From assembly GCA_019245755.1 (NCBI GenBank), contig JAFARC010000033.1, positions 22,601 through 86,600 of the forward strand: a stretch of DNA of 64,000 nt, in the 5' to 3' direction. The translations under genes were made by a program, and so were the position numbers. Positions 58,269 to 64,000 of the stretch are shown here, one piece after another (within the stretch, counting starts at the first letter, position 1; every line of letters starts with the position of its first letter). The notes under the pieces are model-generated. The model did not search any database, had not been told where the DNA came from, and worked only from the letters and a program-made list of their open reading frames with translations. This DNA is from Mycobacteriaceae bacterium (lineage in GTDB: Bacteria > Actinomycetota > Actinomycetes > Mycobacteriales > Mycobacteriaceae).

Positions 58269-59453
58269 CTACGAACCGGCCCGCAGGATCAGCGCGTCGC
58301 CCTGGCCGCCGGCCCCGCACAGCGCGGCGGCGCCGTAGCCGGACCGGCGGCGGGCCAGCTCGAGTGCGGCGTGCAGGGTGATCCGTGCACCGGACATGCC
58401 GATCGGATGCCCGACGGCGATCGCGCCGCCGTTGACGTTGACGATGTCGGGGTCGATACCCAGCTCGCGGGTCGACGCCAACGCGACCGCGGCGAACGCC
58501 TCGTTGATCTCGACCACGTCGAGCGCGTCGACCGAGATGCCCTCCCGCGCGAGCGCCTTGTTGATCGCGTTCGCGGGCTGGGACTGCAGGGTCGAGTCCG
58601 GCCCCGCCACCACCCCGTGGGCGCCGATCTCGCACAGCCAGTTCAGCCCGAGCTGCTCGGCTTTTTGCCTGTTCATCACCACGACGGCGGCCGCGCCGTC
58701 GGAGATCTGCGACGACGAGCCCGCGGTGATGGTGCCGGCGGGGGAAAACGCCGGCTTCAGCCCGCCCAGCGACTCGGCGGTGGTGTTGGCGCGGATACCC
58801 TCGTCCTGGGTGAACTCGATGGGATCGCCCTTGCGCTGCGGGATCTGCACCGGCACCACCTCGTCGGCGAAGACGCCGTCCTTCCAGGCGGCGGCGGCCT
58901 TCTGATGCGACCGGGCAGCGAACTCGTCCTGCTCGGCGCGGGTGAACTGGTCGATGGCGTTGCGCTGCTCGGTGAGAGCGCCCATCGGCTGGTCGGTGAA
59001 CACGTCGTGCAGGCCGTCGTGGGCCATGTGGTCGAGGACGGTGACGCTGCCGTACTTGTAGCCGGCCCGGCTGTCCATGAGTAGGTGCGGCGCCTTGGTC
59101 ATGGACTCCTGGCCGCCGGCGACGACCACGTCGAACTCGCCGGCCCGGATCAGCTGGTCGGCGAGGGCGATCGCGTCGATGCCGGACAGGCACATCTTGT
59201 TGATGGTCAGCGACGGCACGTCCGAGCCGATGCCGGCTGCCACCGCCGCCTGCCGTGCCGGCATCTGTCCGGCACCGGCGGTCAGCACCTGGCCCATGAT
59301 CACGTAGTCGACCGACGAGGCCGGCACCTGCGCGTTGTGCAGCGCACCGGCGATCGCGATCGCCCCCAGCTCGGTCCCGGTGAAATCCTTCAGCGAACCC
59401 ATCAGCTTGCCGATCGGCGTGCGGGCTCCAGCAACGATGACCGACGTTGTCAT
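58269..59453 (-). CDS. fadA4: Acetyl-CoA acetyltransferase FadA4
   Basis: A 394-residue thiolase syntenic with Rv1323. Nucleophile Cys in [11 protein letters not shown] (about residue 93), [19 protein letters not shown] with catalytic His, and [11 protein letters not shown] with the second catalytic Cys. It condenses or cleaves acetoacetyl-CoA. ATG preceded by GGAGG at six bases. Divergent from the glyoxalase-like gene. Confidence 0.94.
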   Translation of the reverse strand: MTTSVIVAGARTPIGKLMGSLKDFTGTELGAIAIAGALHNAQVPASSVDYVIMGQVLTAGAGQMPARQAAVAAGIGSDVPSLTINKMCLSGIDAIALADQLIRAGEFDVVVAGGQESMTKAPHLLMDSRAGYKYGSVTVLDHMAHDGLHDVFTDQPMGALTEQRNAIDQFTRAEQDEFAARSHQKAAAAWKDGVFADEVVPVQIPQRKGDPIEFTQDEGIRANTTAESLGGLKPAFSPAGTITAGSSSQISDGAAAVVVMNRQKAEQLGLNWLCEIGAHGVVAGPDSTLQSQPANAINKALAREGISVDALDVVEINEAFAAVALASTRELGIDPDIVNVNGGAIAVGHPIGMSGARITLHAALELARRRSGYGAAALCGAGGQGDALILRAGS

Positions 59454-59535
59454 GACGGACCTCCAGGACTGCGTTCGCCGGTTGCTGACACCGGCCGGGG
59501 AAGCGGAATCTTTGTGGTTAGGTTACCTTGGCGTT

Positions 59536-60006
59536 ATGACCGCCGAGCGGGTTGATGCCCGCCCCGTTCTGGCCAGCGCGTTGGTGACGGCGATCGACCA
59601 CGTGGGCATCGCGGTCGCCGATCTCGACACCGCCATCGCGTGGTACCACGACCACCTCGGCATGATCGTGTTGCACGAGGAGGTCAACGAGGATCAGGGC
59701 ATCCGCGAGGCCATGCTGTCGGTGCGCGGTGCACCGGTGGGCAGCGCCCAGGTGCAGCTGATGGCGCCGATCGACGATGCGTCGGTGATCGCGAAGTTCC
59801 TCGACAAGCGTGGCCCCGGCATTCAGCAGCTGGCGTACCGCGTCAGCGATCTTGCGGAGCTGACCAGGCGGCTGGCGGACGAAGGCGTGCGGCTGCTCTA
59901 CGACCGGCCGCGCCGCGGCACCGCGGACTCCCGGATCAACTTCATCCATCCCAAGGATGCCGGCGGCGTGCTGATCGAGCTGGTCGAACCGGCGGCCGGG
60001 TACTAA
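59536..60006 (+). CDS. mce: Methylmalonyl-CoA epimerase (glyoxalase fold)
   Basis: A 156-residue VOC-fold protein. IDHVGIAVADLDTAIAWYHDHLG carries the first His, QQLAYRV takes the place of the usual HxAF/HIAY segment, and the closing VLIELVEP has the metal-ligand Glu. It interconverts 2R/2S methylmalonyl-CoA in propionate metabolism. ATG at 59536; the frame is open further upstream but overlies fadA4. A TAGGTT -10-like hexamer just upstream would leave a very short leader. Confidence 0.85.
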   Translation: MTAERVDARPVLASALVTAIDHVGIAVADLDTAIAWYHDHLGMIVLHEEVNEDQGIREAMLSVRGAPVGSAQVQLMAPIDDASVIAKFLDKRGPGIQQLAYRVSDLAELTRRLADEGVRLLYDRPRRGTADSRINFIHPKDAGGVLIELVEPAAGY

Positions 60007-60296
60007 GACCACTTTCGCGTCGGGCTGCGCGTGGCCCGGTGTGTCCAGCACGACGTGTGCCAGTGCCGGCGGTCGTCTATTCCCCGTTCGCCGATGTCGG
60101 TCGGCCACACGACCAAATGCGGTGTGCCGGCGCGGATCTGGTGATCGCAGCCGGGGCAGCGGTAGGTTCTGCCGGCCTGCGCCGCCGCGATCGGGCGGAC
60201 GTCGTAGTCGTATCCGTCCGGCCCGGTCTCAATGCGCCGTGACGGGGCAAGCGGCGGCAACGTCTGCCGTCGCGATGACTTACCTCGCCGTGCCAC
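60003..60296 (-). CDS. Small zinc-ribbon-like protein (Rv1322-like)
   Basis: A 97-residue basic protein. CPGCDHQIRAG and HWHTSCWTHR supply three Cys and several His for a likely zinc site. Conserved next to nucS in mycobacteria; some databases label such proteins ATP/GTP-binding without motif support here. GTG start. Convergent with the epimerase by 4 bp. Function unknown. Confidence 0.82.
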   Translation of the reverse strand: MARRGKSSRRQTLPPLAPSRRIETGPDGYDYDVRPIAAAQAGRTYRCPGCDHQIRAGTPHLVVWPTDIGERGIDDRRHWHTSCWTHRATRSPTRKWS

Positions 60297-60310
60297 CGCA
60301 CCAGTCTACG

Positions 60311-60982
60311 TCAGAACAGCCGGTACTCGTCGCTGTCCATCCCCCGCATCTCGTCGTAATCCAAAGTCACGCAACGTATCCCGCGGTCCATCGCCAAGGT
60401 GCGGGCCTGCGGTTTGATCTGCTGTGCGGCCAAGACGCCGCTGACCGGCGCCAGCAGGCTGTCGCGGTTGAGCAGTTCGAGGTAGCGGGTCAGCTGTTCG
60501 ACGCCGTCGATCTCGCCGCGGCGCTTGATCTCCACGGCCACCGAGCGGCCCCGTTCGTCGCGGCACAGCAGATCGACGGGACCGATCGGCGTCATGTACT
60601 CCCGGCGCACCATTGTGTAGCCGCTGCCCAATAATTCTATGTGCTCGGCCAGCAGTTGCTGCAGGTGCGCCTCCACGCCGTCCTTCACCAGACCTGGGTC
60701 GGCGCCGAGTTCGTGGCTGCTGTCGTGCTCGATGCGCTCGATCGTGATCCGCAGTTGCTCGCCGGAGTTGTTCTCCACCACCCACACCGGCTGCGGGCCG
60801 TCGGTCTGCTCGGTGAGCCGGCACGGCGGGCTCATCCAGTTGAGGGGCTTGTAGGCCCGGTCGTCGGCGTGCACGCTGACCGATCCGTCGGACTTGATGA
60901 GCAGCAGCCGGCGCGCCGGCGGCAGATGCGCGGTGAGCCGCCCCAGATAGTCGACGGTGCACCGGGCGATCACGAGACGCAC
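60311..60982 (-). CDS. nucS: Mismatch-specific endonuclease NucS/EndoMS
   Basis: A 223-residue PD-(D/E)xK nuclease. The catalytic core is [23 protein letters not shown] (Asp...Glu-x-Lys) after an N-terminal DNA-binding domain; the C-terminal MDSDEYRLF tail resembles the clamp-binding end. In actinobacteria lacking MutS/MutL it carries out non-canonical mismatch repair. GTG start at 60982. 14 bp upstream of the small zinc protein gene. Confidence 0.95.
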   Translation of the reverse strand: MRLVIARCTVDYLGRLTAHLPPARRLLLIKSDGSVSVHADDRAYKPLNWMSPPCRLTEQTDGPQPVWVVENNSGEQLRITIERIEHDSSHELGADPGLVKDGVEAHLQQLLAEHIELLGSGYTMVRREYMTPIGPVDLLCRDERGRSVAVEIKRRGEIDGVEQLTRYLELLNRDSLLAPVSGVLAAQQIKPQARTLAMDRGIRCVTLDYDEMRGMDSDEYRLF

Positions 60983-61074
60983 TCATCCACCCTACGGGCA
61001 GTGCCACCGAGGCCATTAGGCTGGCAAACCATGCTTGCCAGCAGGACGGTCGCGCAGCGGCTCGGCGGGGTGGT

Positions 61075-61450
61075 CTGGGTGCCCGACGCCGTCCGACCAT
61101 GGCCTCCAGCATCCCCAGGATGAGGCGTTGGGAGCGGCGCGGGCAATCGCGCCGACTGCGCGAGCAGGTACCCCAGTGCCCGGCGGGCCTGGGTGTGGCG
61201 GCGGGCAAGGGGGTGGCCGGCAACATCGGCGCGTCCGAGCGCTTCGAGTACCGCGTGATCGGCGATCCGGTAAACGCGGCGCCCCGGCTCAGCGAATTGG
61301 CCAAGTCGGCGCCCGACCGCCTGCTGGCATCCGCCGCTGTCGTGCGGGCTGCGACCGAAAGCGAACGCGCCCATTGGGAATCCGACGACGAGGCGGTGTT
61401 GCGTGGACGCGACGAGCCGACCGCCTGGCCGAGCCCACCGGCTGACCGCG
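61075..61450 (+). pseudogene. Relic of a class III adenylate cyclase (3' end only)
   Basis: Frame 3 from about 61090 reads LQHPQDEALGAARAIA. After a shift near 61152, frame 1 reads QCPAGLGVAAGKGVAGNIGA, FEYRVIGDPVNAAPRLSELAK, LLASAAVV and LRGRDEPTAW. These are consecutive blocks of the cyclase catalytic domain of Rv1318c-Rv1320c-type proteins, which sit exactly here in M. tuberculosis. The membrane, HAMP and first half of the catalytic domain are gone, and VNAAPRL has a Pro in place of the usual Ala. The relic runs in frame into alkA but is not part of it. Confidence 0.8.
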
Positions 61451-61500
61451 ATGTCGGTTTTCCGCCAGTGTTGTCGGTGGGTGCGTGTAATCCTTCAGTT

Positions 61501-63066
61501 GTGCACTCCGACTTCGACCGCTGCTTCCGGGCGATGCGGTCCCGGGACGCTCGGTTCGATGGGTGGTTCGTCACCGCGGTGTTGACGACGCGGGTTTACT
61601 GCCGGCCCAGCTGCCCGGCGCGGCCACCGCATGTACACAACGTGCGTTTTTATCCCAGCGCCGCTGCGGCCCAGCGGGCCGGATTCCGGCCGTGCAAGCG
61701 CTGCCGACCGGACGCCTCCCCGGGTTCGCCCGAGTGGAATGTGCGCGGTGACGTGGTGGCGCGGGCTATGCGGCTGATCGCCGACGGCACGGTTGATCGT
61801 GACGGCGTCACCGGACTGGCGGGCCGGCTCGGCTACACCCCGCGCCAGCTGGAGCGGCTGCTGCAGGCCGAGGTCGGCGCAAACCCGTTGGCGCTGGCGC
61901 GGGCACAGCGCACCCAGACCGCGCGGGTGCTGATCGAGACCACCGACCTGCCGTTCGGCGACGTGGCGTTCGCCGCTGGCTTCTCGAGCATTCGGCAGTT
62001 CAACGACACGGTGCGCGAGGTGTGTGACAGCACACCCACCGAGCTGCGCAGGCGCGCGGCAAGCCGCCGGGAACGTGCGGCCCCCGGAACCGGCGCCGTG
62101 TCGCTGCGACTGCCCACCCGCACCCCATTCGCCTACGACGGTGTGTTCGGCCACTTGGCGGCGGCCGCGGTGCCGGGCTGCGAGGAAGTTCGCGACGGTG
62201 CGTATCGGCGCACGCTGCGCCTGCCCAGGGGCGCCGGAATCGTCAGCCTCACTCCCGCAACCGATCACGTGCGCTGCCGGCTGCGGCTGGACGACTTTCG
62301 TGACCTGTCCGCCGCGATCACGCGCTGCCGGCGTCTTCTCGACCTCGACGCGGACCCGGAGGCCGTCGACGAGGCGCTCCGGGTGGACGCCGATCTCGCT
62401 GTTCTGGTGGACAAGTCGCCGGGTCAGCGGATCCCGCGCACCGTGGACGAGGCCGAGCTGGCGTTGCGCGCGGTGATCGGCCAGCAGGTGTCCGTGAAGG
62501 CGGCGCGCACCCACGTCGCCAGGATCGTCGGGGCGTATGGACGCCAGGTCACCGATCCCGCCGGGGGTCTTACCCGGACATTTCCCTCGGCCAGCGAGCT
62601 TGCGGAGATCGATGCGGCCCGCCTCGGGCTCCCGCAGTCCCGACGGCGCGCGGTGCTAGCCCTGATTCAGGCGCTGGCCGGCGGCGACGTGGTGCTCGAC
62701 GCCGGCTGTGACTGGGACCGGGCGCGCCGGGAGCTGCTGAGGCTGCCGGGCATCGGCTCGTGGACCGCCGAGGTCGCCGCGATGCGGGGGTTCGGCGATC
62801 CGGACGCCTTTCCCGCGGCGGACGCCGGTGTGCGTCGGGCGGCCGGACAGCTCGGACTGCCGACCGGCACCCGCGCCCTCATCGAGCACAGCGCACGGTG
62901 GCGACCGTGGCGGTCGTATGCCACCCAGTACTTGTGGACCGCCCTCGATCATCCGGTAAATCATTGGCCCCCAACAGGGCAGCCGCGAAGGAGAAACGAT
63001 GACAACGACGCACTTCCGAACGGTCGACAGCCCGGTCGGACCGCTGACGCTCGCCGGCCACGGTGA
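61501..63066 (+). CDS. alkA: AdaA-AlkA fusion: methylphosphotriester transferase/regulator plus 3-methyladenine glycosylase
   Basis: N-terminal Ada domain (VYCRPSCPARPP methyl-acceptor Cys, CKRCRPDASPGS zinc Cys), AraC HTH (FGDVAFAAGFSSIRQFNDTVREV), then an AlkA glycosylase (residues about 200-490: LRAVIGQQVSVKAARTH, LLRLPGIGSWTAEVAAM with the catalytic Asp further on). GTG at 61501 matches the M. tuberculosis start. The 3' end is suspect: the frame runs 68 bp into ogt, but one extra C in the C5 run at about 62969 would give a short tail ending at 63002 with an ATGA overlap of ogt. Confidence 0.9.
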   Translation: MHSDFDRCFRAMRSRDARFDGWFVTAVLTTRVYCRPSCPARPPHVHNVRFYPSAAAAQRAGFRPCKRCRPDASPGSPEWNVRGDVVARAMRLIADGTVDRDGVTGLAGRLGYTPRQLERLLQAEVGANPLALARAQRTQTARVLIETTDLPFGDVAFAAGFSSIRQFNDTVREVCDSTPTELRRRAASRRERAAPGTGAVSLRLPTRTPFAYDGVFGHLAAAAVPGCEEVRDGAYRRTLRLPRGAGIVSLTPATDHVRCRLRLDDFRDLSAAITRCRRLLDLDADPEAVDEALRVDADLAVLVDKSPGQRIPRTVDEAELALRAVIGQQVSVKAARTHVARIVGAYGRQVTDPAGGLTRTFPSASELAEIDAARLGLPQSRRRAVLALIQALAGGDVVLDAGCDWDRARRELLRLPGIGSWTAEVAAMRGFGDPDAFPAADAGVRRAAGQLGLPTGTRALIEHSARWRPWRSYATQYLWTALDHPVNHWPPTGQPRRRNDDNDALPNGRQPGRTADARRPR

Positions 63067-63508
63067 CACGCTGACGAACCTGCGAATGGTCGACCAGGCC
63101 CATGAGCCCAGCCGGCTGGGCTGGGAGCCCGACGACGCGGCGTTCCCCGACGCTGTCGAGCAGCTGACGGCCTACTTCGCGGGCGAGCGGACGACCTTCG
63201 AGCTGGAGCTGGAGCTGGCCGGCACCCAGTTCCAGCGCCGCGTCTGGGCGGCCCTGCAGACGATTCCGTACGGCGAGACGAGGTCCTACCGCGACATCGC
63301 CGAGCAGGTCGGCGCCCCGACCGCCTTCCGCGCCGTCGGACTGGCCAATGGACGCAACCCGATCGGCATCATCGTGCCCTGCCATCGGGTAATCGGCGCC
63401 GGCGGCAGCCTCACGGGCTACGGCGGCGGCCTGGACCGCAAGCGTCTTTTGCTCGGATTGGAAAAGAGCAGAGCTTTGGAGAAAACGTCGGCGACATCGT
63501 TCAACTGA
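62999..63508 (+). CDS. ogt: Methylated-DNA-protein cysteine methyltransferase
   Basis: A 169-residue suicide repair protein for O6-methylguanine. The active site is GIIVPCHRVIGAGG (Cys acceptor), preceded by SYRDIAEQVGAPTAFRAVGLANGRNP. ATG at 62999 with AAGGAG five bases upstream. It follows alkA as in M. tuberculosis, forming a small alkylation-repair operon. The last codons and stop lie in a 17-bp tandem duplication. Confidence 0.96.
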   Translation: MTTTHFRTVDSPVGPLTLAGHGDTLTNLRMVDQAHEPSRLGWEPDDAAFPDAVEQLTAYFAGERTTFELELELAGTQFQRRVWAALQTIPYGETRSYRDIAEQVGAPTAFRAVGLANGRNPIGIIVPCHRVIGAGGSLTGYGGGLDRKRLLLGLEKSRALEKTSATSFN

Positions 63509-63532
63509 ATATGCCGTTCAACTGAATATGCC
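63499..63532 (+). repeat. Tandem 17-bp duplication at the ogt stop codon
   Basis: GTTCAACTGAATATGCC occurs at 63499-63515 and 63516-63532 with no gap. The first copy contains the last codons and TGA of ogt, so the second is a downstream copy of the gene end. Confidence 0.85.
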
Positions 63533-63563
63533 TGTGCCCCCCAATTGACTTGGGGGGCACAGG
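63531..63563. terminator. Strong hairpin terminator between ogt and the rRNA operon
   Basis: A perfect 12-bp stem, CCTGTGCCCCCC (63531-63542) with GGGGGGCACAGG (63552-63563), loop of nine. It lies 12 bp beyond the 5S 3' end on the minus strand and 22 bp beyond the ogt stop on the plus strand, so it can end both transcripts. No U tract follows, as is common in mycobacteria. Confidence 0.85.
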
Positions 63564-63575
63564 TCTTAAATGGAT

Positions 63576-63690
63576 GTTCGGCGGTGTCCTACTTTTCCAC
63601 CCGGGGTGGGTAGTATCATCGGCGCTGGCTGGCTTAGCTTCCGGGTTCGGGATGGGTCCGGGCGTTTCCCTGCCGCTATGGCCGCCGTAA
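63576..63690 (-). rRNA. rrf: 5S ribosomal RNA
   Basis: A 115-nt gene. On the minus strand it starts TTACGGCGGCCATAGCGGC, contains CCCGAACCCGGAAGCTAAG and ends GGACACCGCCGAAC; the two ends pair. Standard actinobacterial 5S. Confidence 0.96.
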
Positions 63691-63735
63691 CTGTTGTTGG
63701 TGGCGGGGTGTGGTGTGGTGTGGTTGCGGTGTGGG

Positions 63736-64000
63736 TAAGTTTTCGGCCGGTTAGTGCCAGTTCCCTGAGCGCATTGCTGCGGGTGTAGGTCTGGTCTATT
63801 GATCCCGTGGTCTGCGGGGGGCCTTATCCCACCTGGTGGGTGAGAAGCCTGGTCTTGGAGGGGGTTTCCCGCTTAGATGCTTTCAGCGGTTATCCTGTCC
63901 GAACGTGGCTATCCAGCGGTGCCCCTGGTGGGACAACTGGTGGACCAGAGGTTCGTCCGTCCCGGTCCTCTCGTACTAGGGACAGGTTTCCTCAAGCTTC
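63736..64000 (-). rRNA. rrl: 23S ribosomal RNA, 3' end (partial)
   Basis: The minus strand contains the 23S 3' domain, including the sarcin-ricin region (TCCTCTCGTACTAGGGACAG on the plus strand is its flank complement) and the end AACCGGCCGAAAACTTAC. The 3' boundary at about 63736 is approximate. The gene continues beyond the right edge of the window. 45 bp of spacer separate it from 5S. Confidence 0.93.

Noticed and set aside
59515..59535. IdeR box before the epimerase gene
   Set aside because: Only the left half (TTAGGTTA) matches; the right half does not.

Overview
The window is high-GC actinobacterial DNA and almost certainly from a Mycobacterium. From about position 37,000 to the right end it follows, in reverse orientation, the M. 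tuberculosis gene order I recall for Rv1343c back to Rv1316c: lprD, DUF3817, rdgB, rph, Rv1339-type phosphodiesterase, murI, rhomboid, cysM, cysO, mec, P1-type peptidase, DUF2017, clpS, pncB, dinG, glgP, glgE, glgB, thioredoxin-like, fadA4, glyoxalase-like, small zinc protein, nucS, alkA, ogt, then the 3' end of an rRNA operon. GTG and TTG starts, 4-bp stop/start overlaps and an IdeR-like box fit a mycobacterium. The species cannot be named from sequence alone.

Positions 1-14,324 form a catabolic block: three AMP-forming acyl-CoA ligases in a row, a cytochrome P450 with its own promoter/operator, a GntR/FadR regulator, two acyl-CoA dehydrogenases, a class III CoA-transferase, a thiolase, two intact SDR dehydrogenases, a kinase-fold phosphotransferase and a frameshifted mycofactocin-type SDR. 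Together they could hydroxylate a carboxylic acid, activate it to a CoA thioester and shorten it by beta-oxidation. The substrate is not visible in the sequence.

Positions 14,441-23,400 are mixed: an iron-responsive bacterioferritin-associated ferredoxin, secreted or lipid-anchored small proteins, a SBP56-type methanethiol oxidase, an MFS drug exporter with a TetR regulator, and a PonA2-type bifunctional penicillin-binding protein.

Positions 23,430-32,921 are the most interesting part: a complete selenocysteine island. On the minus strand lie tRNA-Sec (anticodon UCA), selA, selB, and a membrane formate dehydrogenase operon (catalytic, Fe-S and NrfD subunits). selD is divergent. The catalytic subunit is interrupted by an in-frame TGA at its selenocysteine position. 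A hairpin with a GGUCU loop starts 11 nt after that TGA, the same geometry as the E. coli fdhF SECIS. Maker and user of selenocysteine are therefore physically linked.

Positions 33,040-36,930 hold accessory genes: a secreted beta-helix protein, a 40-residue histidine/aspartate-rich peptide with a strong ribosome binding site, an isoprenylcysteine-methyltransferase-like membrane protein, small secreted proteins and tRNA-Leu.

The conserved right part contains a compact minus-strand run from clpS to rdgB (protein turnover adaptor, CysO-dependent cysteine synthesis, cell wall, RNA and nucleotide hygiene), then the GlgE alpha-glucan genes, lipid genes, and DNA repair (nucS, alkA, ogt). Between nucS and alkA only a decayed 3' relic remains of the adenylate cyclase genes found there in M. 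tuberculosis. Several genes carry likely single-base indels (an SDR, the alkA end), which are either real decay or sequence errors.
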